Shown here one piece after another: positions 17,867 through 26,341 of a stretch of 64,000 nt of DNA (position 1 is the stretch's first letter; every line of letters begins with the position of its first letter). Under the pieces are notes generated by a model. That model was not told the DNA's origin. It did no database searches and worked only from the letters and a program-made list of their open reading frames with translations. Origin of the DNA: Deltaproteobacteria bacterium (GTDB lineage Bacteria > Myxococcota_A > UBA796 > SXON01); contig CANKTH010000001.1 in the NCBI GenBank assembly GCA_947486185.1, positions 62,001 to 126,000 of the forward strand. The letters run 5' to 3'. The position numbers and the translations under genes are program-made.

Positions 17867-19329
17867 GTCGTCTCCATTTCCTGGCGGCGAAGCTGCCGCC
17901 CTAGCTGTCGGCGTACCCCGAGCAGGATCAGCAGCCCCGCGCCGGTAGAGGCATCGTCTCCGCTCCGGCAGCCCCCACCGTAGGCGCCTGCCGCCGCCAG
18001 CGTGACGGGTTCGGGAACGATCCGGCGCATTGTGTACCTGAGTCCTGCCCTCTCGCCCTCTCCCAGTCCCCACACCGTCGCCGCGAGCACCAGCACCCTC
18101 AAGCCTCCCGGCTCGAGCTCACCCGCGAGTACGCCGCGCGAGACGGGCAGCTCCGCGTACACGAGCGCCGGGTCCTCGCCGTCTCCGAGCACCACCCGGA
18201 GATCCCACCGCGCCGTGCTCCCCGCGTCGCCGAACTCATCACCCTCCGCCTCAATCGCCAGCTTCTCCTCGAAGCCCGACAGCGGCACCCGGACGTAGAC
18301 CGTGCCTCCCTCCGCCGGGCCCTCGGCAGGCGGGACGACCACGGGCGCTTCAGGCAGGGCAGGCTCGCGCCGGTACATGTCGCCGTCGTGGTCCCGGTGA
18401 GCGTCCACGAGGCTGAACATCTGGCTACGATCCGGATAGTCCCAGAAGGCATTTTTCGCAGCGAAATCCGAGAAGACCTGGTCGGGGTCCTCGCCCCGCG
18501 CGGCCAGCTCTGCCGCGAGAACGACCAGGACATCGGGCTCGCCCGCGGTAGTCCAGCTGGCGCGAATGAGGTCATCGTCCAGGCGCTCCGCGAGGAACCA
18601 GGGCAGGACAGCAAGGCCATAAGCCCTGTTTCCTCGGGCGCTGTTATCGACCGGAAAGCTCGCGCGCAGCGGTTCGCGGATGGTGCTCGCGTAGGCCCAG
18701 ACGCTGCGGTACCAGTCGTCGGTCTCGGGCACCACGACCTGCTCCATCCACATTGCAGTCGCCTCGTACCAAAAGCCGCTCGGGCTATCCGTCGCAAACC
18801 GATAGTCGGAACCTGCATTGTCCTGGAGCGCGTGAAACAGCTCGTGGACCGCTGTGACTTCCAACAGCTTCCGCTCCTCGATAAGTCCAGGATGAAGCAC
18901 AATATAGGGCCGCCCATCCTCGTACCGGCCCTCGTAGCCTCGTGCGCCGAAGGTGTCGGGAAGCCCATCGCCGGTGTCGCCCAGGAAAACATCCAGGAGG
19001 AAGGTGTCACTTCCGTAAGGCTCCGGGTAGCCGAGCACCTCGACCTCGGCGACCCACGCGCGCCCGAGGGCATCGAGCACGATGCCTGCGTCCGCCGCGT
19101 CGACGTTGCCCTCGTCGCCCCACTTCAGGACAAAGTGGCCGTCCGGCAGGGTGTTGGGCCAGGTCCCCGTTGGATCGGCGTCCACCGCCCCTGCATGAGG
19201 CGGCGCAGGGGGCGCGGCGAACACGGGGCGTAGCGGACCGGGCCACGCGCAGTCATGAGCAACGTGCGACGCCTCAGCGAGCGGCCCGGCGTGCAGAAGC
19301 TCAGGCACGCCCCGCCCCGAGATCGTCAC
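17851..19329 (-). CDS. MXAN_6640-type zinc metalloprotease-like protein with MYXO-CTERM-like tail
   Basis: 492 residues. VTAVHELFHALQD (residues 159-170) carries the zinc motif HExxH, with a conserved preceding segment DTFLLDVFLGDTGDGLPDTF, as in a myxobacterial family of putative secreted metalloproteases. The C-terminus has GGCRSGDD, a hydrophobic stretch AGLLILLGV and an Arg-rich end, resembling a MYXO-CTERM sorting tail. Oddly, no N-terminal signal peptide is visible from the GTG at 19329, and the same-frame TGA of the kinase-like gene at 19366 limits any extension. Either the annotated start is wrong, a frameshift exists, or export differs. Confidence 0.75.
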   Translation of the reverse strand: MTISGRGVPELLHAGPLAEASHVAHDCAWPGPLRPVFAAPPAPPHAGAVDADPTGTWPNTLPDGHFVLKWGDEGNVDAADAGIVLDALGRAWVAEVEVLGYPEPYGSDTFLLDVFLGDTGDGLPDTFGARGYEGRYEDGRPYIVLHPGLIEERKLLEVTAVHELFHALQDNAGSDYRFATDSPSGFWYEATAMWMEQVVVPETDDWYRSVWAYASTIREPLRASFPVDNSARGNRAYGLAVLPWFLAERLDDDLIRASWTTAGEPDVLVVLAAELAARGEDPDQVFSDFAAKNAFWDYPDRSQMFSLVDAHRDHDGDMYRREPALPEAPVVVPPAEGPAEGGTVYVRVPLSGFEEKLAIEAEGDEFGDAGSTARWDLRVVLGDGEDPALVYAELPVSRGVLAGELEPGGLRVLVLAATVWGLGEGERAGLRYTMRRIVPEPVTLAAAGAYGGGCRSGDDASTGAGLLILLGVRRQLGRQLRRQEMETTCAGS

Positions 19330-19365
19330 CGGCGGATCCGCGACAGAACAGCGGAGCGGGAACGT

Positions 19366-21150
19366 TCAGAGGGGCCGACACTGACCGCCAAAAGCCACCG
19401 TACACCGTACGGTAACCGCGGCGCCGTCCGACACGACCACGTTCTTGGCGCTGACCTGCTGACCATTGGTCAGGGTGACCGACACGGTCCAGGTCCCCGC
19501 TGCGACTTTTCCCGGTGAGGCCCGGCCGCCCGGACCGCTGAGCTCGACGCTGCCAACATCACCGACCACCGTGAGCGTGCCGCTCCCCGTCGGCTGGGGC
19601 TGGGCAGGCGGATCCGGCGCGGTGGCCGGGGCCTTGGCGGGCGCCACCGCAGGCACCGTGGCAGCTTTGGAGGCCGAAGCGCTCGAAGCCGAAGGAGCGG
19701 CTGTCGTGGGGCTCCCGGACCGGGAGGCCTCCGCCGGAGCCGCGGACTTGGACGCGGCCCCCGACGGGACCGGCGCCGGGCTGGTCGGGGCAGAACGGGT
19801 AGCCGCCGTCGTAGTCGAAGCGGTTGAGCTCGGAGCAGCGGGGGTAGAAGCGTCCGTTTTCGGGACGGGGGTCGTCGAGCTGGGAGCGGTTGAGGCGGTC
19901 GCGCTCGGCGCCGTCGAAGCCGGCCCGCTCGGAACACCCGCGTTCGGCGCCACCGAAGCGCCTGTAGTAGACGCAGCTGTGGTTGACGACACCGGGGCCG
20001 CTGTAGACGCCGGGTTTCTGGCGACAGGGGTGGGCGATCCGACCGCCACCGCGGCCGTCGGTGCCCGCGCCACGCTTGGCGACGGCGCGTCGAACGCGAG
20101 GCCGAGCCCCAGCGCGAGCCCAGCGGCCCCGATCAAGCCGAGACCAACCGCCAGCGCGCCCCCCGCGACGAGCAAAGGCCGTGTCGCCCGCCCGCGCTCC
20201 CCCGGCTCGGTTTCGGGCGCGGCTGGCGTCTCCAGGAGGAGGGTGCCCACCCCGGGGGCAAATGCGACGGTGGTCGCCGCCATCATCTCCGACACCGCGC
20301 GTGCTGCCCACTGTTCGAGCGTATCGCCCAGCAGTCGCGCACGGATCCGACCCAACACGCTCGCCACCTCGTCCGCGTTCGGACGCGCGGCGGGATTGGG
20401 ATCCAACATATCCACGATGAGGTCGTAGAGGGGAACGCTCGACTGGCGCAGCCACTTCCACTGGGCGTTCAGCTCTACCCCTGGAGGACGGCGTTCGGGC
20501 GACGCCGCGGACGGCCCGGGAGGCTGGCCCATCAGGAGCTCAAACAACACCACGCCGAGGGCGTACACGTCGGAGGCCGAAGTGGCCCGACTGTCGAACC
20601 GCTCGGGCGCAAGGTACGGAATCCGGCTCATCGACGGGGACTTCTCAGCGTCGTCCGGCCGCAGGCCGAAGTCGAGGAGCTTCACCTCGCCGCTCACCGT
20701 GACCCGGAGGTTGCCCGGGCAGATGTTCCTGTGGGTCAGCCGCAGTTTTCCGGCGGACCAGGCTGCGTGGAGCGCCTCGGCGGCCGCTTGGACCACCGCG
20801 ATGGCGGCGCGCGGAGGCAGCGGACCCGCGCGGAGGGCCGTGGAGAGATCCAAGCCTTCGATGTACTCCATCACCACCGACCAGCGGCCGTTGAGCGGGA
20901 GGACGTCCTCCACGCGGGCGATGTGGGCGCTCCCGGTATCTCCGAGCGCCCGAAGTCGCCGGCGCGCGTCCCGCCCGGGATCATGGTTACCCGGGAGACC
21001 CTTGACCACCACTGGACGAGAGAACGCGCCCCCGGTGCTGGCCGCCAGGTAAACCGGCCCCGACGATCCTTCGGCAAGTACCCCGTCGATTCGCCACGAA
21101 CGCGCCAGAGCGCACCTCCCAGCCCATATGGTACCACATCCTACGCCCAC
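19366..21150 (-). CDS. Serine/threonine kinase-like membrane protein, probable pseudokinase
   Basis: About 594 residues. The kinase-fold part has GVLAEGSSGPVYLA (glycine loop), VVVK (Lys of subdomain II), DFG (LLDFGL) and APE (YLAPER). However, the catalytic loop reads THRNICPGNLRV, where HRDxKxxN is expected: Asp is Asn and Lys is Cys. A transmembrane helix (LLVAGGALAVGLGLIGAAGL) follows. Next is a long Ala/Ser/Thr/Pro-rich stalk and a C-terminal PEGA-like beta domain (GSGTLTVVGDVGSVELSG onward). Probably a signalling scaffold. Start uncertain: GTG 21150 is used here. An in-frame CTG at 21108 has a better GGGAGG site, and the longest frame (21267) would overlap the divergent cbs gene. Confidence 0.8.
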   Translation of the reverse strand: MGVGCGTIWAGRCALARSWRIDGVLAEGSSGPVYLAASTGGAFSRPVVVKGLPGNHDPGRDARRRLRALGDTGSAHIARVEDVLPLNGRWSVVMEYIEGLDLSTALRAGPLPPRAAIAVVQAAAEALHAAWSAGKLRLTHRNICPGNLRVTVSGEVKLLDFGLRPDDAEKSPSMSRIPYLAPERFDSRATSASDVYALGVVLFELLMGQPPGPSAASPERRPPGVELNAQWKWLRQSSVPLYDLIVDMLDPNPAARPNADEVASVLGRIRARLLGDTLEQWAARAVSEMMAATTVAFAPGVGTLLLETPAAPETEPGERGRATRPLLVAGGALAVGLGLIGAAGLALGLGLAFDAPSPSVARAPTAAVAVGSPTPVARNPASTAAPVSSTTAASTTGASVAPNAGVPSGPASTAPSATASTAPSSTTPVPKTDASTPAAPSSTASTTTAATRSAPTSPAPVPSGAASKSAAPAEASRSGSPTTAAPSASSASASKAATVPAVAPAKAPATAPDPPAQPQPTGSGTLTVVGDVGSVELSGPGGRASPGKVAAGTWTVSVTLTNGQQVSAKNVVVSDGAAVTVRCTVAFGGQCRPL

Positions 21151-21221
21151 GCACGAGTCGTCCGTCCGGAAGGAGCCCGCGCGGAGAGTTCGTGATACCG
21201 CGGCGCCCCCCCGGGAGGTCC

Positions 21222-22607
21222 ATGCGCCCGCTTGCCCCACACGTTCTCGACGCGATCGGCGAGACACCGTGCGTACGTCTCAACCGGGTCCCCATCGGTG
21301 TTCCCGGCTCGCTTTATGCCAAGCTGGAGTACCTCAATCCGGGCGGATCCAACAAGGATCGAGCGGCCGCGAGCATGGTGGACCACCTCGAGCGGGGCGG
21401 CATGCTCAAGCCAGGAGGCACCCTGGTCGAGGCGACGGCGGGCAACGCCGGCGCGGGCCTCGCGCTTGTCGCTGCGGTGCGCGGTTACAAGCTCCTCTGC
21501 GTGCTGCCGGAGAAGGCGCCCGAGGAAAAACGGGCAATACTTCGGGCTTTTGGTGCGCGGGTATTGACTTGCCCCACCGAAGTGCCGATCGATGACCCCC
21601 GCTCCTTCTACAAGACCGCGGAGCGCCTCGCCGAAGAGACCCCCAACGCGGTGTTCGTCAATCAGTACCAGAACCCCGGCAACCCCGAGGGCTTTCGCGC
21701 TTCGCTTGGCCCGGAGCTTTGGCGACAGTTTGAGTCGCGCCTCGACGTGCTCTTTGTGCCCCTGGGCACCGGCGGGACGATCACCGGCACGGGACGCTAC
21801 CTCAAGGAGCAGGACCGACGGGTACAGATCGTCGGTGTCGATCCGGTCGGGTCGGTGTATTTCGACTACTTCCACACCGGGCAGCTCACCCAACCCCATG
21901 GCTACCGCGTGGAGGACATCGGCGAGAGCTTCCTACCGCAGAACCTTGATTTTACGGTCGTGGACGACGTGGTTCGCGTCAACGACCGCGACTGCTTCAC
22001 CGTCACGCGACGTCTCGCCCGAGAAGAGGGCCTACTCTGTGGATCTTCGTCCGGCGCCGCGGTGGCGGGCGCGCTCAAGTGGCTCGCCGCGCATGGCAAC
22101 CCCCAGACACGCGCAGCCGTGGTGCTGCCCGACAGCGGGTCCCGATACCTGAGTCGGGTGCACAACGACGGTTGGATGCGAGACAACGGCTACCTGGAGC
22201 CGGAGATCGCCTTCGGATCGGTGCAAGACCTCCTGGAGCGCCGTGGTCGCCGCGAGCTCACGCTGGTCGGCGCCGACGCGCGGGTCACCGAGGTGATCGG
22301 GGTGCTCAAGCTCCACGGCATCTCGCAGGTGCCGGTCCTGGAGGAGGGGCGCGTGCTCGGCATCGTCACCGAAAATCGTCTCCTCGAACGTGCGCTCGCC
22401 GGCGCCCGGGGCGACGGCTCCGTCCGGCCCCTGGTCGAAGCGAACTACTGCACCGTTGACGAAGCGACGGACATCGGCGTGCTCACCGAGCTGTTCAAGC
22501 GCGCCAAGGTGGCGTTGGTCGTGGATCGCGGTCGTCCTACGGACATCATCACCCGCATCGACCTCATCGACTACATCTCCAGTATCGCCACCCGGGAGCG
22601 CGCATGA
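21222..22607 (+). CDS. cbs: Cystathionine beta-synthase
   Basis: 461 residues from the ATG at 21222 (GGGAGG just ahead). It condenses serine and homocysteine to cystathionine, the first step of reverse transsulfuration to cysteine. The PLP lysine is Lys45 in NPGGSNKDRAA, the phosphate cup is GTGGTITGTGRYL, and SSSGAAVAG is also typical. The C-terminal 120 residues are two CBS motifs (DARVTEVIGVLKLHGISQVP and a second ending PTDIITRIDLIDYIS), the regulatory Bateman module. There is no N-terminal heme domain. It overlaps the next gene by four bases (ATGA), forming a two-gene cysteine-synthesis operon. Confidence 0.92.
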   Translation: MRPLAPHVLDAIGETPCVRLNRVPIGVPGSLYAKLEYLNPGGSNKDRAAASMVDHLERGGMLKPGGTLVEATAGNAGAGLALVAAVRGYKLLCVLPEKAPEEKRAILRAFGARVLTCPTEVPIDDPRSFYKTAERLAEETPNAVFVNQYQNPGNPEGFRASLGPELWRQFESRLDVLFVPLGTGGTITGTGRYLKEQDRRVQIVGVDPVGSVYFDYFHTGQLTQPHGYRVEDIGESFLPQNLDFTVVDDVVRVNDRDCFTVTRRLAREEGLLCGSSSGAAVAGALKWLAAHGNPQTRAAVVLPDSGSRYLSRVHNDGWMRDNGYLEPEIAFGSVQDLLERRGRRELTLVGADARVTEVIGVLKLHGISQVPVLEEGRVLGIVTENRLLERALAGARGDGSVRPLVEANYCTVDEATDIGVLTELFKRAKVALVVDRGRPTDIITRIDLIDYISSIATRERA

Positions 22608-23770
22608 AAGGCAGCACTGACGGACTTCACTTTGACACGCTCGCGATTCACACGGGCCAACCCGCCGAGCCGGTGACCGGCGCGGTGATGACGCCTATCT
22701 TCCAGGTGTCGACCTACGCGCAGGATCAGGTCGGGAGCCACCGGGGCTACGAATACAGCCGCACCGACAACCCCACCCGCAGCGCACTGCAGGCCTGCCT
22801 CGCAGCACTGGAAGGGGCGAAACACGCCCTGAGTTTTGCGTCCGGCCTCGCCGCCACCGACACGCTGGTCCGCACCTTCGTGCCCCACGGGGGCCACGTC
22901 GTGTGCGGCGACGACGTCTACGGGGGCACCTACCGCCTGTTCGACAAGGTCTACCGTCCTCAAGGATGGAGCTTCGACTTTGTCGATTTCCGCAGCACTC
23001 CCCCCGAGATCGCGATCCGTCCCGGGACGCGGCTGGTGTGGATCGAGACCCCGACCAATCCGCTGCTCAAGGTGATCGACATCGCCCGGGTGGTCGCCGC
23101 TGCCCATGCGGTCGGCGCCAAGGTTGCCGTCGACAACACCTTCGCGACACCCGTATTTCAACGCCCGCTCGCGCTCGGGGCCGACTACGTCGTTCACAGC
23201 ACGACCAAGTACCTCAATGGCCACTCCGACGTTGTCGGGGGCGTCGTCATGCTGAGCGACGAGGACGATTACGCCCGGTTGAAGTTCCACCAGAACGCGA
23301 TCGGCGCGGTCCCCGGTCCGATGGACTGCTTCTTGACGCTCCGTGGGCTCAAGACGCTCAGCGTACGGATGGCACGGCACCAGGAGAGCGGAAATCGGCT
23401 GGTGGAATGGTTGCTTCAACACCCTGACGTCGCGACCGTCGCCTCTCCCTTGCACCCAAGCCACCCCGACCACGAGATCGCGCGCCGTCAGATGTCTGGT
23501 TTTGGCGGGATGATCTCGTTCGAGCTGAGAGGCGGCCTCGACCGCGCGCGCGCCTTTGTCGCCGCCACCCGGATCTTCACGCTTGCTGAGAGCCTCGGCG
23601 GCGTCGAGTCCCTGATCGAGACCCCCGCCCTGATGACCCACGCGAGCATCGAGCCCGAAAAACGTCGGGCGATCGGCATCGCGGACGGCCTTATCCGCCT
23701 GTCGGTTGGCCTCGAGCACGTCGACGATCTCCGGGCTGACCTTCAGCGGGCCTTCGACCTGACACGTTGA
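22604..23770 (+). CDS. Cystathionine gamma-lyase/gamma-synthase family PLP enzyme
   Basis: 388 residues of the Cys/Met metabolism PLP family. The PLP lysine is Lys202 in HSTTKYLNGHSDVVGG. Other landmarks are YEYSRTDNPTR, SFASGLAATDT and SLGGVESLIETPALMTHASI. The family includes cystathionine gamma-lyase, gamma-synthase and methionine gamma-lyase. Coupling to cystathionine beta-synthase by an ATGA overlap favours gamma-lyase, releasing cysteine. That cysteine could feed the dioxygenase-containing operon at 42515-49220. Confidence 0.92.
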   Translation: MKGSTDGLHFDTLAIHTGQPAEPVTGAVMTPIFQVSTYAQDQVGSHRGYEYSRTDNPTRSALQACLAALEGAKHALSFASGLAATDTLVRTFVPHGGHVVCGDDVYGGTYRLFDKVYRPQGWSFDFVDFRSTPPEIAIRPGTRLVWIETPTNPLLKVIDIARVVAAAHAVGAKVAVDNTFATPVFQRPLALGADYVVHSTTKYLNGHSDVVGGVVMLSDEDDYARLKFHQNAIGAVPGPMDCFLTLRGLKTLSVRMARHQESGNRLVEWLLQHPDVATVASPLHPSHPDHEIARRQMSGFGGMISFELRGGLDRARAFVAATRIFTLAESLGGVESLIETPALMTHASIEPEKRRAIGIADGLIRLSVGLEHVDDLRADLQRAFDLTR

Positions 23771-23867
23771 GCCTCAACGCGACCGGCGCGCGCGCGACGT
23801 CCAGATCATTGGGCGTCTTCGTCGTCTACGAGCACGGCGACACCCAACGCGCCGCAGCGAGCGCCGC

Positions 23868-24422
23868 TCAGGGCGTGGGGTACTGCGCCGCGAGCACCAG
23901 GGTCGTGATCTCGGCGTGATCGCCCGCGGGTTTCACCTGGGCGACCTGCACCTGATTCCCGCTGATGCTCATCACCACGAGCCCCTGGTCGGCGAGCATG
24001 GTGCCCGGCGAAACGACCCGTTCTTCCCCCGAAGGCAGGCCGAAAACCGCGCGCGGCGGTTGGGCGCCGGGCAGCGTAGCGAGCACCCGCACCGGCCAGG
24101 GATCCAGCCGCAACGCGGCGGGGATCGGGAATTGGGAGCTGACTGTGGACGCGACCGTCGGAACCACCGGGATCACCGCGGTCGCGGCGACGACCGCCGG
24201 TGCGCCGCCCACCGTGTCCATCTCACCCACAGGCACCTCGGCGCCAACGGCGGTTCCTGGCGCGATGTCGCCGCCATCCAGAGCCTCCGACGCCACGGAC
24301 TGCTCATCGAACTCGCGAAATACCTCCTGGAGCGGGTCAGCGGCCGCCACCGGCTGGGCCTTGGGCTCAAACACGGGGCCAGGGTCGACCATCGGCTCAC
24401 ACGCAAGGAGGAACAGCAGCAT
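23868..24422 (-). CDS. PilP/GspC-like lipoprotein
   Basis: 184 residues. It begins MLLFLLACEP, so the lipidated Cys would be residue 8, one of the shortest signals in the window; no earlier start exists in frame. The C-terminal 80 residues (LDPWPVRVLATL, then RAVFGLPSGEERVVSPGTML, then GLVVMSISGNQVQVAQVKP) resemble the beta domain of PilP and of GspC homology-region proteins, which link inner-membrane pilus or secretion parts to the secretin. No pilus genes are nearby, so the role is open. Confidence 0.55.
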   Translation of the reverse strand: MLLFLLACEPMVDPGPVFEPKAQPVAAADPLQEVFREFDEQSVASEALDGGDIAPGTAVGAEVPVGEMDTVGGAPAVVAATAVIPVVPTVASTVSSQFPIPAALRLDPWPVRVLATLPGAQPPRAVFGLPSGEERVVSPGTMLADQGLVVMSISGNQVQVAQVKPAGDHAEITTLVLAAQYPTP

Positions 24423-24643
24423 ACGGCACCGCTAACCGAGACCGACCAAGCCGGCAGGTATCCGTGTGCCCCCGCCAACCGGCGGCACCGCCGCCAGCGG
24501 CGCGCCCGATCGGGCGACAGCGACACGCCAGGGCGTCGCTGCCCGCCGAGCGAAGGCGGAATCCGGACCCTATCGAGCCTCAGACTGGGGGTTTCCCCTA
24601 ATGAACCTCTCGGAGCCCGGCTGCCCTGTGCTACAAGGACACC

Positions 24644-25003
24644 ATGGTGAAGAGTCCGGAGGCCCCCGTGCAACAGCTCAACTTGAACGTCTCTCCAGAC
24701 GTGCTGGAGCGGTGGAAACGTGCTGCGGACCGGGCCCGGGTACCGATAGCGACGTGGGTGGCCCGCCGTGTCGATGGCCGCCGCGGAGTGCGTTTTGCCG
24801 AGCCCCCCGAGGCCGTTGAGGCCAGGCGCGCGCTGCGCGAAGCGATGTTGCACGTGATCGAGGCCCGGCTCAGCCCGGCGCAGCTGCGGCGTGCCGCTGG
24901 CCTCGCCGACGAGGATCTCGCAGTTCTTTCGCGGTGGCTGCTCGGCGCGCCGGCCGTTCAGAAGCACATCGTAGCCGTGCGGCTGGCGTCACCAGCCGCC
25001 TGA
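24644..25003 (+). CDS. Small protein, possible ribbon-helix-helix DNA-binding fold
   Basis: 119 residues; AAGGA lies five bases before the ATG. The start VQQLNLNVSPDVLERWKRAA followed by DRARVPIATWVARRV fits a beta strand plus two helices, as in MetJ/Arc repressors. The C-terminal part is helical (RRALREAMLHVIEARLSPAQ). No partner or target is evident. The methyltransferase gene follows 24 bases later and is probably cotranscribed. Confidence 0.55.
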   Translation: MVKSPEAPVQQLNLNVSPDVLERWKRAADRARVPIATWVARRVDGRRGVRFAEPPEAVEARRALREAMLHVIEARLSPAQLRRAAGLADEDLAVLSRWLLGAPAVQKHIVAVRLASPAA

Positions 25004-25027
25004 GGCCACCCCTGCCTGAGGCCTCCA

Positions 25028-25804
25028 TTGCCTGAGCCTCGCCGAAGCGTCGCCCCCGACGAAGAGACCGTGCAGCGGGCCTTGTCAGCGTTATTCTTGG
25101 ATAATGCTCAGCTGCGCCGCGAGGACCGGAAGAAGGCGGTCGAGGTCACGGCTCTCCTCCGTCAGCTCGCCCCCTACCTCCGGCCCCAGACCCTGCTCGT
25201 CGACGCGGCGGCGGGCCGTGCCCCGCTGGGCCTGCTCGCCCAGCGGCTCGTCGCGCCTTGCTCGTTGGTCGTGATTGACCGGGACGCTGGCCGGATCGAG
25301 GCCTGCAGGCGAGCCTCCGCCGACGGGCCCGGGCCCGTCGATCTCCGGACCGCCGACGTGGCGGACCCGGGAGCGTGGCCGCCGGCGCCCGATGTGGTCG
25401 TAGCCCTCCACGCGTGTGGGGCAGCGAGTGACCACGTGATTACCCAGGCGATCCGGGCAGCCGCGCGCCACATCTTCCTCGTGCCCTGTTGTATCGGTTC
25501 GGGGGTCGTTTTCATGCCCAACGCGGAGGCGCTGATCCGCGGGCTACCCCTGCCTCGGAACGCGGCCGTGCGGAACCCCATCCGAGACGGGTTCATTCAC
25601 GCGTGGCGCACCCTCCGCCTCGAAGCTGCCGGATACGAGGTCACCCTGGTGCCGTTCGTGGCCCCTACCGTGACACCCTACAACCAGCTGTGGCGCGCCC
25701 GTCGGGTGGGAGAACCGGCCGCTATGGCCCGCGCCGCGGCGACGCTCGAACGCCTCGAAGAAGACTCAGCGGCAGCGTTGAAGCTCGGCGAAGAACGCGC
25801 TTAA
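25028..25804 (+). CDS. SAM-dependent methyltransferase (Methyltransf_32-like)
   Basis: 258 residues. The start is TTG with GAGG six bases ahead; a later GTG at 25070 is possible. Motif I is LLVDAAAGRAPLGLLA, followed by LVVIDRD. The acceptor region has VVALHACGAASDHV and FLVPCCIG, a LHACG...PCC pattern typical of the Methyltransf_32 group (METTL25/TRMT13-like), whose members modify RNA or proteins. The substrate is unknown. Its 3' end overlaps that of convergent rdgB by 39 bases. Confidence 0.75.
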   Translation: MPEPRRSVAPDEETVQRALSALFLDNAQLRREDRKKAVEVTALLRQLAPYLRPQTLLVDAAAGRAPLGLLAQRLVAPCSLVVIDRDAGRIEACRRASADGPGPVDLRTADVADPGAWPPAPDVVVALHACGAASDHVITQAIRAAARHIFLVPCCIGSGVVFMPNAEALIRGLPLPRNAAVRNPIRDGFIHAWRTLRLEAAGYEVTLVPFVAPTVTPYNQLWRARRVGEPAAMARAAATLERLEEDSAAALKLGEERA

Positions 25805-26341
25805 CGCCGCCCCCCGGTGGCTGATCCGGTCCTTCTCGGGCGGTGACAGCTCGGCCATCGTGCGCCCGGGGGTCGCGTCTGGCAAGAAGAGCGGGTCATA
25901 GCCAAAACCGTAGGTGCCACGTGGCTCCTGACCGATCATGCCCTCGCAGCTACCGGCGGCGGTGACCACGCCCGCCGCGTCACACCACGCGAGCACACAA
26001 CGATAACGTGCGCGACGATCGGTGACTCCGCCGAGCTCAGCCAGGAGTCGCCGATTGTTCGCACCATCCGTCGCTTCCGGACTGTAGCGCCGGCTGAACA
26101 CACCAGGCCGTCCGCCGAGCGCGTCCACCTCCAAGCCCGAATCGTCCGCCAGCGCAGCCCGCCCGGTCGCCTCAAAGACAAACCGCGCCTTCTGGATCGC
26201 GTTGGCCAAAAAGGTGTCGCCCGTCTCGGGCGGGTCAGGGAGCTCAGCAGGCAGCGGCTCCCAGGCCAGATCCGGAGCCATCCGGCGTAGCTCCTCAATT
26301 TTGTGGAGGTTCCGGCTCGCCAGTACCGCTCGCGCCTTCAC
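25766..26341 (-). CDS. rdgB: Non-canonical purine NTP pyrophosphatase, RdgB/HAM1 family
   Basis: 191 residues, normal family length. It hydrolyses ITP, dITP and XTP to monophosphates, keeping damaged purines out of DNA and RNA. Motifs are LASRNLHKIEELR (substrate loop), ALADDSGLEVDALGG (catalytic Asp and metal), YGFGYDPLFLP and the final ISHRGAAL. Its ATG overlaps the stop of cysS by four bases, so the two form an operon. Confidence 0.95.
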   Translation of the reverse strand: MKARAVLASRNLHKIEELRRMAPDLAWEPLPAELPDPPETGDTFLANAIQKARFVFEATGRAALADDSGLEVDALGGRPGVFSRRYSPEATDGANNRRLLAELGGVTDRRARYRCVLAWCDAAGVVTAAGSCEGMIGQEPRGTYGFGYDPLFLPDATPGRTMAELSPPEKDRISHRGAALSAFFAELQRCR

